A DNA stretch of 6,456 nucleotides from Acidobacteriaceae bacterium. GTDB lineage: Bacteria > Acidobacteriota > Terriglobia > Terriglobales > Acidobacteriaceae. The notes below the pieces were generated by a model, which saw only the letters and a list, made by a program, of their open reading frames with translations, did no database searches and was not told the origin of the DNA. The translations under genes and the position numbers were made by a program. Location of the stretch: assembly GCA_030039895.1 (NCBI GenBank), contig JASHUR010000020.1:1-6456 (forward strand). Direction: 5' to 3'. Positions 1 through 5,660 of this stretch are shown piece after piece (the first letter of the stretch is position 1; each line of letters starts with the position of its first letter).

Positions 1-1
1 G

Positions 2-1696
2 CAGCGCGCGGAGGCGGCGGAGTCAGCAGACAGCGTGTTTGCAGCGATTGAGCACGGCGAGACGTTTTCGGGGCGGGCCGGAAAGCTGGACCTGGAGATT
101 GTGGACAAGATTGTGCTGTCGGCGGTGAAGCAGTTCGATCCGCGGAACGGAGGGTTTGGGTCGCAGCCTAAGTTTCCGCATCCGGCGGCGATTGATCTGC
201 TGATTGATCTGGCGGCGCGGACGGGGAGCGACGCAGCAAAACGGGCCGCAACTGTGACGCTCCAAATGATGGCGAAGGGCGGCGTGTATGACCAGATTGC
301 GGGCGGATTCCATCGGTATTCGGTGGATGAGCGTTGGGTGGTGCCCCACTTCGAAAAAATGCTGTACGACAATGCGGGTCTGCTGGGGAATTACGTGCAT
401 GCCTTCCAGACTTTTGTGGATGCGGATGCGGCGGCGGTAGCGAAGGACATTATTCGCTGGATGGACGCGGTGATGACAGACCGCGAGCGTGGCGGGTTCT
501 TTGCTTCACAGGATGCGGATTTGTCGCTGGATGATGATGGCGACTACTTTACCTGGACGCGGGATGAGGCGGCGGCGGTGCTGTCGGCGGATGAGATGGC
601 CGTTGCAGAGCCGTACTACGACATTGGCGAACTGGGAGACATGCATCACAATCCGGCGAAGAATGTGTTGCACCGGAAGGTATCGGCTGAAGAGATTGCG
701 GAGCGGGTGAAGAAGCCTGTGGCGGAGGTTGAGGTGCTGCTGGCACAGGCGAAAGAGAAGCTGCTAGAGGCGCGGCTGAAACGGCCGACTCCGTTTATTG
801 ACACGACGATTTACACGTCATGGAATGCGATGGCTGTATCAGCCTATCTGGATGCGGCGCGGGTGCTGGAGCTGAAGAGTGCGAGGGACTTCGCGCTAAA
901 GACTCTGGACCGGCTACTGGCGGAGGCGTGGGACTCGGCAGCGGGGCTCGCACCCCACGAACAAGGGTCGGTCCGCGGAGGCCCCGGACTGGCGCATGTG
1001 GTGGCGTATCCGGATGGCAGGACAGGCCCGCGCGTTGCGGGTGTGCTGGACGATTATGCTTTGCTGACGATTGCGGCGCTGGACGGATGGGAGGCGACAG
1101 GCGAGCGGCGCTACTATGACGCGGCGATGCAGATTGCTGATGCGATGGTCGAGCGCTTTTATGACAAGACTGGCGATGGTTTCTTTGATACGGAGCAGCT
1201 AGAGGATGCTCTGGGCGTGCTGGCAGCGCGGAGGAAGCCGCTACAGGACACGCCGACTCCGGCGGGGAATCCGGCTGCTGCTGCGGCGCTGCTGCGGCTG
1301 GAGGCATTGAGCGGGAGGAGCGATTTTCGCGAGAAGGCTGAGGATACCCTGGCGAACTTTGCCGGCATTGTGGAGCATTTTGGACTGTATGCAGGAATGT
1401 ATGGGCAGGCGCTGGCCATGCTGCTGCTGCCTCCCGTGCAGGTGGTGGTGATTGGCACGGGGCTGGAGGCGCGGAAACTGGCGGCGATGGCGACGGCGCG
1501 ATTCGCCGTGAACAAACGCGTGATGGTGCTGCGTCCGGAGCAGGTAACGGCGGATGAGCTGCCTCCCATGCTGGCGGAGACGCTGCCACATTTGCCGGAG
1601 CTCATGAGCGGACGGGCGTTTGCGGTAGTGTGCAGGGGGGCGAGCTGTCTGCCTCCGACAAGCGAAGGAGAGGATCTGCTGAAGGCCATCGCGTGA
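2..1696 (+). CDS. YyaL/SSP411-type thioredoxin-domain protein, 5'-truncated by window
   Basis: The frame is open from base 2 to the TGA at 1694-1696 (564 codons), so the real start lies upstream of the window; the GTG at 35 is internal. The family (COG1331, related to human SPATA20) has an N-terminal thioredoxin-like domain followed by an (alpha/alpha)6-barrel resembling N-acylglucosamine 2-epimerase and glycosidase folds. Full members run about 680-750 residues, so roughly 150-190 residues, including the thioredoxin domain, are missing here. Family signatures visible are FDPRNGGFGSQPKFPHP (about 134-184), GGFHRYSVDERW followed by PHFEKMLYDN (about 300-375), a TSWNAMA segment (about 815-840), VLDDYALL (about 1040-1070), a C-terminal VVVIGTG segment (about 1445) and CRGASCLPP near the end. 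The biochemical role is not established. The protein looks intact within the window except for an unusual insert near 950-1000 (see findings). No hairpin separates it from the next gene. Confidence 0.93.
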   Translation, partial: QRAEAAESADSVFAAIEHGETFSGRAGKLDLEIVDKIVLSAVKQFDPRNGGFGSQPKFPHPAAIDLLIDLAARTGSDAAKRAATVTLQMMAKGGVYDQIAGGFHRYSVDERWVVPHFEKMLYDNAGLLGNYVHAFQTFVDADAAAVAKDIIRWMDAVMTDRERGGFFASQDADLSLDDDGDYFTWTRDEAAAVLSADEMAVAEPYYDIGELGDMHHNPAKNVLHRKVSAEEIAERVKKPVAEVEVLLAQAKEKLLEARLKRPTPFIDTTIYTSWNAMAVSAYLDAARVLELKSARDFALKTLDRLLAEAWDSAAGLAPHEQGSVRGGPGLAHVVAYPDGRTGPRVAGVLDDYALLTIAALDGWEATGERRYYDAAMQIADAMVERFYDKTGDGFFDTEQLEDALGVLAARRKPLQDTPTPAGNPAAAAALLRLEALSGRSDFREKAEDTLANFAGIVEHFGLYAGMYGQALAMLLLPPVQVVVIGTGLEARKLAAMATARFAVNKRVMVLRPEQVTADELPPMLAETLPHLPELMSGRAFAVVCRGASCLPPTSEGEDLLKAIA

Positions 1697-1703
1697 AGGC
1701 TCC

Positions 1704-1740
1704 GGTAGGACGACCTGTTTACGGACTATAATGGCGTGCC
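1704..1740 (+). promoter_or_regulatory. Putative promoter of the cupin gene (perfect TATAAT)
   Basis: A perfect -10 hexamer TATAAT lies at 1727-1732 in the 59-base gap between the YyaL-like stop and the cupin start. Seven bases downstream would put the transcript start near 1739-1740, immediately before the AAAGGAGG at 1741-1748, for a leader of about 16 nt. No good -35 hexamer is found at 16-18 nt spacing (bases 1703-1710 read like CGGTAGGA), and there is no extended -10 TG. The call rests on the -10 and its placement only. Confidence 0.45.
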
Positions 1741-1755
1741 AAAGGAGGGACCCTT

Positions 1756-2085
1756 ATGGCAGCTCCAGCAATTCCTGCGAAGAAGGTTGCGCGCGATCCG
1801 GTTGCGGTCGACGCCAAGCACTACAAGGTTGAATTTGAAAACGACAAGGTTCGGGTACTCCGAATCAAATATGGGCCGCACGAGAAATCACCGATGCACA
1901 GTCACCCCCCGCTCGTGGCGGTTTTTCTGACACCGCATCACAGCCGGCACGTTTTTTCTGATGGCGAGGTAAAGGAGATTCGCGGCAAGGCGGGCGAAGT
2001 GATGTACATGGACAGGACTGAACATGAGCCGGAGAATGCGGGCGATGCGCCGTTCGAGCTGATTGGCATTGAGCTGAAGTCCTGA
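1756..2085 (+). CDS. Small single-domain cupin protein
   Basis: This encodes 109 residues, starting at ATG 1756 behind a textbook AAAGGAGG (1741-1748) seven bases upstream, and ending in TGA. The N-terminal 20 residues look like a flexible tail. The rest is one beta-barrel cupin domain. Cupin motif 1 is visible around residues 40-58, with His48 and His50 in MHSHPP. Motif 2 is around residues 80-95, GEVMYMDRTEHEPENAG, with His90 and Asn94. The motif 1 Glu normally found 3-4 residues after HxH is absent (LVAV follows), so metal binding could use only three His or differ from the norm. Small cupins of this kind include isomerases, dioxygenase-like enzymes and sugar-binding proteins, and the sequence does not choose between them. 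No signal peptide is seen, so it is probably cytoplasmic. It appears monocistronic, with its own promoter and a terminator hairpin 33 bases after the stop. Confidence 0.9.
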   Translation: MAAPAIPAKKVARDPVAVDAKHYKVEFENDKVRVLRIKYGPHEKSPMHSHPPLVAVFLTPHHSRHVFSDGEVKEIRGKAGEVMYMDRTEHEPENAGDAPFELIGIELKS

Positions 2086-2117
2086 GAAAGCAGAAGGCTG
2101 TAGTTCACAGTAAAAAG

Positions 2118-2143
2118 AAGCCCCGGTTTCCAAGCCGGGGCTT
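2118..2143. terminator. Bidirectional intrinsic terminator hairpin
   Basis: The arm AAGCCCCGG (2118-2126) is perfectly complementary to CCGGGGCTT (2135-2143), giving nine Watson-Crick pairs. Two further pairs (T-G wobble and T-A) can close a TCCA tetraloop. On the plus strand only a short run (TTTC) follows, which is modest. On the minus strand the stem is followed by CTTTTTA (complement of 2111-2117), a better U-tract. The hairpin sits 33 bases after the cupin stop and is the only good terminator between the two convergent transcription units, so it probably serves both. Confidence 0.8.
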
Positions 2144-2320
2144 TCATGGTTGCGGAGTCTTGCGATGTTCTCGTTTTTATAGCCTGTGTGCTTGAAGAAT
2201 TCGCGAAGCTCATTCAACAGCTCATAGCTCGCAAGCCTTTTTCATCCCGTGCCCGGTAAGGCGTCACAGGAGGAAACTCGACTCATACGGCTGGAACGGA
2301 TAGAGCGCAGTTCAGAAGAG

Positions 2321-2399
2321 AGCTGACCGCAGGTGCAGAGCGAGGCCGGAAATCCGTCTCAGCGAGCGGACCTCATTTTCAGATAATTTCCGGTTAGCT
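2321..2399. repeat. Nested inverted repeats, possible RNA fold
   Basis: CCGGAAAT at 2346-2353 is perfectly complementary to ATTTCCGG at 2386-2393. Directly flanking on the 3' side, TTAGCT (2394-2399) pairs with AGCTGA (2321-2326) with one G-U. The two helices could therefore stack, with bases 2327-2345 bulged on one side. Inside the 32-base loop, TCCG (2353-2356) and CGGA (2367-2370) could form a small inner stem. The arrangement suggests a structured RNA but does not prove one, since only one sequence is available. Confidence 0.45.
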
Positions 2400-2441
2400 G
2401 ATGATTAGACTACTGCCGAATGACAAAGGACTCAAGGAGAA

Positions 2442-2464
2442 GCGTAGGAACGCGGTGGCTACGC
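2442..2464. repeat. Inverted repeat, 6-bp arms
   Basis: GCGTAG at 2442-2447 is complementary to CTACGC at 2459-2464 across an 11-base GC-rich loop. It is the second of three helix-like elements in this gap. No U-tract follows on either strand, so it is not an ordinary terminator. Confidence 0.4.
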
Positions 2465-2470
2465 AGCGAA

Positions 2471-2484
2471 TCGCCATGAGGCGA
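2471..2484. repeat. Small hairpin, 5-bp stem with ATGA loop
   Basis: TCGCC (2471-2475) and GGCGA (2480-2484) are perfectly complementary around an ATGA tetraloop, seven bases after the preceding inverted repeat. It lies 38 bases beyond the Nudix stop on the minus strand. It lacks a following U-tract on either strand, so it is a weak terminator candidate at best. Confidence 0.4.
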
Positions 2485-2521
2485 GCAAGTGAAGTGTTGT
2501 AATAGGGAGGATTAACAGCAA

Positions 2522-2950
2522 TTACAGGAGCTTACCGTCGGCGAGGTCACGGATAAGTCCACGGTCGGCGGCCAGAAAGTCATAGCCGGGGAGGTCTTTG
2601 AGCGGAACCCAGCGTACATCGTTGAATATGCGGTTGATTAGCGCGCCCTCGAAGGAGTGGACTGAGAAAAACTGGAGGTCCACGGCGCCTCCGTTGCGGT
2701 AGGTGTGGTGAATGTGGATGATGGGAGAGTCAATTTTGGCTTGAATGCCTAGTTCTTCGTCAAGCTCACGCGCGAGGGCCTGCTCCGGTGTTTCACCGGG
2801 CTCGATTTTGCCGCCCGGGAACTCCCATTTAAGGGCCATAGCCTGATTGGGACGGCGTTGGCAGATGAGGACCGTGTCGGCGCGCAGGATGAGCGCTGCG
2901 GCGACCCGGCGAACCGTCTTTACCCTTTCCTGTTCAACATTCGTATCCAC
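2522..2950 (-). CDS. Nudix hydrolase, MutT (8-oxo-dGTP diphosphatase) type
   Basis: This encodes 142 residues, the usual size for MutT-type enzymes. The complete Nudix box is present with all catalytic positions: Gly47, Glu53, then Arg61-Glu62-Leu63, Glu65-Glu66, Gly68 and Ile69, fitting GX5EX7REUXEEXGU. It is preceded by WEFPGGK (42-48). A C-terminal YDFLAADRGLI segment resembles the (F/Y)xFLxAD region of MutT-like proteins. The expected reaction is hydrolysis of oxidised or non-canonical nucleoside triphosphates to monophosphate and pyrophosphate, cleaning the nucleotide pool in the cytoplasm. Substrate is inferred from family and may differ. The start is GTG at 2950, because no in-frame ATG occurs until residue 38. 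A weak GGAAG lies only three bases upstream, and GGAGGT right after the upstream stop is 15 bases away. Translation may therefore depend on coupling with the preceding gene, whose stop is 21 bases upstream. It is the last gene of the operon. Confidence 0.92.
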   Translation of the reverse strand: MDTNVEQERVKTVRRVAAALILRADTVLICQRRPNQAMALKWEFPGGKIEPGETPEQALARELDEELGIQAKIDSPIIHIHHTYRNGGAVDLQFFSVHSFEGALINRIFNDVRWVPLKDLPGYDFLAADRGLIRDLADGKLL

Positions 2951-2971
2951 GCACTTCCAGTTTAGACCTCC

Positions 2972-3835
2972 TCACGCAGGAATTGGGGCGATGCGGCGAA
3001 CGGATGGTCCGGTTGGAGGGCCAAAGACTTCAGGATGGATGGCGGAGGCGAGGGCATGGAGTCCGTGGATGAGAGAGGGAGCTGGTGTGTTGAGCAACTC
3101 GTCTGCAATGCAGTAAACCCTGGACTCGTGCACTGCGGGAAGAGATTGCCAGTGACGTCTGGTAATGATTTTTTCGAGAGGCACGCGGCTGCCAGCCCCG
3201 CACCAGGCGGCCAAAATAATCTCCGGCTGGATGGCAGCGACGGCCTCTGGAGTGGTGGTTGTGCCAGGAGTGCCCAGGAAGCGGCCTCCCGCAATCTCAA
3301 TGAGTTCGGCAACCCAGGGCTGCGAGTGGATAAGAGGTTTGCCCCATTCCTCGCAATAGACAAGAGGGCGTGAGGAGAGAGACTTTGTCCGGACGCGGAT
3401 GGAGTCAATGGCGGTATACATGGAGGCAACGACGGCCTCGCCTCTCTCGGGGATGTTTAGTGTGCTGGCAATGAGGCGGATGTCGTCGAAGACGTCGGCG
3501 AGGGTGTGAGGGGCGAGGGCGAGAACAGGGTATCCGGATTTGAGAATGGCAGCGAGGGATTCCTGACGGTAGGGGACCGAGGCAATAATGAGGACTGGCG
3601 GTCCAGGCAGCCGCTTCGTTTGGTCACTTTCACTGGTCGCGGGGCCAGCTCCTTGTACGACGGCTGTAAGCTCCTCCGTCCGCGCGGCCCAGGAGTCGTG
3701 AACGATGGGGAGGTCGCGCTGGCGTAGTTCTGGTACCGCGTCGAGGCAGTATCGAGTGCAGGCGGCCAGAGAGTCGAGGCAGCCGAGGCGTTCAAGGATC
3801 AGGGTGACGCTCGGCTGGAGGGAGATGATCTTCAT
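2972..3835 (-). CDS. BtuF-like substrate-binding-fold protein lacking a signal peptide
   Basis: This encodes 287 residues from ATG 3835. A GTG at 3850 would add five residues and lies immediately after the upstream TAA; ATG is preferred because the family typically begins MKIISL-PS-T. It belongs to the helical-backbone, two-lobed periplasmic-binding superfamily (BtuF/FhuD/FecB). The N-lobe starts at residue 1 with MKIISLQPSVTLILERLG, followed by VLIIASVPYR (81-90) and the long linker helix (about 112-127). The C-lobe has EEWGKPLIHSQPWVAELIEIAGG (162-184), PEIILAAWCGAG (204-215) and HWQSLPAVHESRVYCI (228-243). The EEWG..W..ELIE..GG pattern is typical of proteins annotated as cobalamin-binding. 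There is no hydrophobic signal sequence or lipobox, and no permease or ATPase lies beside it, so it is probably cytoplasmic and not a standard importer component. Residues 62-79 form an extra Pro/Ser/Gly-rich linker. The ligand is unproven. Confidence 0.85.
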   Translation of the reverse strand: MKIISLQPSVTLILERLGCLDSLAACTRYCLDAVPELRQRDLPIVHDSWAARTEELTAVVQGAGPATSESDQTKRLPGPPVLIIASVPYRQESLAAILKSGYPVLALAPHTLADVFDDIRLIASTLNIPERGEAVVASMYTAIDSIRVRTKSLSSRPLVYCEEWGKPLIHSQPWVAELIEIAGGRFLGTPGTTTTPEAVAAIQPEIILAAWCGAGSRVPLEKIITRRHWQSLPAVHESRVYCIADELLNTPAPSLIHGLHALASAIHPEVFGPPTGPSVRRIAPIPA

Positions 3836-3850
3836 GGGGCTGTTCCACAC

Positions 3851-4585
3851 TTAGAGCTTGGGGTCCGTGAGGATGGACCCGGGGTAAAACACCGGCCAGT
3901 TGCGCTGGGCGGCGCTTTCAAGCAATGCCGGAGATGGATTGACCGGATAGGGGTGGTCTGCGATGGCCAGCATGGCTTCGTCGTGAATGGAGTTGCCGAA
4001 GACAGCGTCAGGGCGAGTGATGCCTACGCGATTGAGAGCGTCGACTTTGGCCGGGCCGGTAGGAACGTCGATGAGGTCACTGGTGATGCGGCCCTCGTGG
4101 ACGCGGACGCGGGCCGAAAGCACGCGATTAGCGGGAATGTTGAAGCGGCTGACGCCCTCCTCAATGACCCAGTTGTTGGTGGAGCTGACTGCCCAAATGT
4201 CTGTCCCGCGGGTCTGGAGTTTCGCGATGAGGTTGCGCAGCTCGGGGAAGATGTGTGGCTCAACGTGCTGGCGGAAGTAATCGGCGGCAGCGCGGCGGAG
4301 CTCGTCTTCGTGAAGGTCGGCGTAGAGCTGGACCATTTCGCCGCAGATCTGCTCTTCTGAGACGTCGCCGGTGAGATAGAGGCGATACTGGGCGTCGATC
4401 CAGTCGCTGGAGTTGCGAGAGACGAGACCCTGGTCAATGGACCAGACCATGAATCCGTAGCCGGCGTCGCCGCTCCAGAGTGTACCGTCGCAGTCGAAGA
4501 CGGCGATGGAAGGGGATATTGATAACACGGACTGCTCGAACTCGGCGAGCGAGTAGCGTTCGGGGGAGGTGTGGATGGTGGACAA
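3851..4585 (-). CDS. HAD-superfamily (phosphoserine phosphatase-like) phosphatase
   Basis: This is a haloacid dehalogenase-like hydrolase of the SerB/HAD-IB type. All four motifs are present (numbering from the longer TTG 4630 frame, 259 aa): motif I FDCDGTLWSGD with nucleophile Asp46 and acid/base Asp48; motif II SSTNNW (149-154); motif III Lys195; motif IV GNSIHDEAML (212-221) with Asp217 for Mg2+. A helical cap lies between motifs I and II (about 55-125). The expected reaction is hydrolysis of a small phosphomonoester in the cytoplasm; the substrate is not determinable here, and phosphoserine is only one option. Start: TTG 4585 has AGGAG six bases upstream (4596-4592). TTG 4630 lacks any Shine-Dalgarno and overlaps a possible promoter, and an in-frame TAA lies just above it. 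I therefore prefer the 244-residue form. It is the first gene of the operon; its TAA abuts a GTG of the next gene. Confidence 0.88.
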   Translation of the reverse strand: MSTIHTSPERYSLAEFEQSVLSISPSIAVFDCDGTLWSGDAGYGFMVWSIDQGLVSRNSSDWIDAQYRLYLTGDVSEEQICGEMVQLYADLHEDELRRAAADYFRQHVEPHIFPELRNLIAKLQTRGTDIWAVSSTNNWVIEEGVSRFNIPANRVLSARVRVHEGRITSDLIDVPTGPAKVDALNRVGITRPDAVFGNSIHDEAMLAIADHPYPVNPSPALLESAAQRNWPVFYPGSILTDPKL

Positions 4586-4603
4586 GATTTGCTCCTGAGT
4601 CTC

Positions 4604-4630
4604 TCTATATTTTGCTGGATATACGGGCAA
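4604..4630 (-). promoter_or_regulatory. Possible promoter of the HAD/BtuF-like/Nudix operon
   Basis: On the minus strand TTGCCC (4630-4625) and TATAGA (4609-4604) are separated by 15 bases. Each matches four of six sigma70 consensus bases, and the spacing is two short of ideal. A transcript from here would start near 4597 and supply the AGGAG at 4596-4592 with almost no leader, which agrees with the TTG 4585 start. This is a weak motif match. Confidence 0.25.
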
Positions 4631-4721
4631 ATTGCATTATCAGGAGTTGAATGAAAGCGCGAATAACGATGATCGACTAGGTTCCCCTCTGATTTGCCGC
4701 AACGAGCCAAATTGAGCATGG

Positions 4722-4736
4722 CCGATAATCGGAGGT
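4722..4736 (+). promoter_or_regulatory. Dyad CCGATAATCGG and Shine-Dalgarno in front of the xerD-like gene
   Basis: CCGAT-A-ATCGG (4722-4732) is a perfect 11-base dyad. Its centre contains GATAAT (4724-4729), which resembles a -10 box. Its right arm runs into GGAGGT (4731-4736), directly touching the ATG at 4737. The Shine-Dalgarno to start spacing of about one base is shorter than normal. Either the ribosome site is poor, or transcription from this -10 gives a leaderless message beginning near the ATG. No -35 is convincing at standard spacing. The dyad could also be an operator. Confidence 0.35.
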
Positions 4737-5660
4737 ATGAGTGCGGAGCGCAATACGGAGCTGTTGCGGGAGTATGTGGCGTATCTGCGCGTGGAGAAGG
4801 GGCTGCGTCCGCTGAGCTGCGAAGCGTATGAGCGCGACCTGCTGCAGTTTGCCGAGTATCTGGAGGGTGAGGGCGTTCTGCTGCTTGCGGTGCGGCATGC
4901 ACAGGTGGCGGGATTTCTGGAGCATTTGAAGCGTCATGGCGTGGAGAGCCGGTCAGCGGCGAGGAAGCTGTCGTGCCTGCGCGGGTTCTACAAATGGCTG
5001 CTGCTGGACAAGAGAATTGAGCGCGATCCGACGGTAAACCTGGAGTCTCCGACGACCTGGAAGGTACTGCCAAAGTCGTTGGCGGAAGCGGAAGTAGAGA
5101 CGATGCTGGAGCGCGCGAATCTTGAGCGCACAGGCGGAGTGAAGGCGGATGCGGTGGCGCTTCGAGACAGGGCGATTCTGGAGCTGCTGTATGCAGGCGG
5201 GCTGCGCGTTTCGGAACTGACGGGGTTGCGTGAAGAGGATTTGTCTCTCGAAGCGGGACGCGTGCTGGTGCGGGGCAAGGGCGATAAAGAACGGATTGTT
5301 CCGCTGGGCCGGGCAGCGGTAGAGGCGATCGAGACCTACCTGCGAGACGGCAGACCGCATTTGGCACGGAAGCGCGGGCGTGCGAGTGGGAACCTGTTTC
5401 TTTCAGTGCGTGGCGTGGCGCTGACCCGGCAGTGGATTTGGCAGATGGTGAAGGCAGCAGACGGGCATGCGAGCCCGCACATGCTGCGTCACAGCTGTGC
5501 GACGCACATGGTGGAACACGGCGCAGACCTGCGCACGGTGCAGACGCTGCTGGGCCATGCGGATATTGCGACAACGCAGGTGTATACACACTTGGCGCTG
5601 GGGCGATTGAAGGCAGTGCACCGGGCGCATCATCCCCGAGGGGCGAAGGCGAACATATGA
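4737..5660 (+). CDS. xerD: Tyrosine recombinase, XerD-like
   Basis: This encodes 307 residues, close to the roughly 298 of E. coli XerD. The N-terminal core-binding SAM-like domain spans about 5-95 and the catalytic domain about 110-300. The full catalytic set is visible: Arg157 (GGLRVSEL), Lys181 (GKGDKER), His248 and Arg251 (HMLRHSCATH), His274 (LLGHAD) and nucleophile Tyr283 (TTQVYTH). The C-terminus ends in HRAHHPRG, like the HHPRA tail of XerD. The expected role is cleavage and exchange of one strand pair at the chromosomal dif site, with XerC and FtsK, to resolve dimeric chromosomes. Start: ATG 4737 is the only in-frame ATG and an in-frame TGA lies at 4713, but its GGAGG is only about one base away. 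The XerD rather than XerC name rests on the tail and partner gene, and is less certain than the family. The next recombinase overlaps it by four bases. Confidence 0.93.
   Translation: MSAERNTELLREYVAYLRVEKGLRPLSCEAYERDLLQFAEYLEGEGVLLLAVRHAQVAGFLEHLKRHGVESRSAARKLSCLRGFYKWLLLDKRIERDPTVNLESPTTWKVLPKSLAEAEVETMLERANLERTGGVKADAVALRDRAILELLYAGGLRVSELTGLREEDLSLEAGRVLVRGKGDKERIVPLGRAAVEAIETYLRDGRPHLARKRGRASGNLFLSVRGVALTRQWIWQMVKAADGHASPHMLRHSCATHMVEHGADLRTVQTLLGHADIATTQVYTHLALGRLKAVHRAHHPRGAKANI

Larger units (their letters stand above)
2144..2521. other. Non-coding gap with several inverted repeats, function unknown
   Basis: These 378 bases lie between the terminator hairpin and the stop of the minus-strand Nudix gene. 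I find no protein-coding stretch with a recognisable domain, and open frames here are short and interrupted. The region does hold clustered inverted repeats on the scale of RNA helices, listed separately at 2321-2399, 2442-2464 and 2471-2484. It also holds a direct repeat AGCTCAT at 2207-2213 and 2219-2225. Possible identities are a long structured 3' UTR of the minus-strand operon, an unrecognised non-coding RNA, or the decayed remains of a mobile element such as a group II intron. I could not match it to RNase P RNA, tmRNA, 6S, SRP RNA, cobalamin or TPP riboswitch consensus motifs. Confidence 0.5.

Noticed and set aside
795..1589. 264-codon and other long minus-strand frames inside the YyaL-like gene
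   Set aside because: They are low-complexity Pro/Ala/Ser products, antisense to a clearly conserved protein, without domain or ribosome site.
35..1696. GTG 35 as the true start of the YyaL-like gene
   Set aside because: The frame is open to the window edge. The family requires an N-terminal thioredoxin-like domain that must lie upstream, and no ribosome site precedes this GTG.
1888..2217. 109-codon minus-strand frame beginning TTG 2217
   Set aside because: It crosses the terminator hairpin and then runs antisense through the cupin gene. The first 25 residues, outside the cupin, show no recognisable family, and there is no clear Shine-Dalgarno.
2398..2425. Hammerhead-ribozyme-like CTGATGA followed by GAA
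   Set aside because: The bases between them do not form the required stem II, so the core match is probably chance.
2230..2521. Cobalamin riboswitch near the BtuF-like gene
   Set aside because: The block lies downstream of the operon, not in its leader, and lacks the conserved B12-box and core motifs on either strand.
4024..5589. 521-codon open frame on the minus strand across the HAD and xerD genes
   Set aside because: It runs antisense through two genes with complete, recognisable domains. Its product is Pro/Ser/Ala-rich with no domain, as expected from the complement of GC-rich coding sequence.
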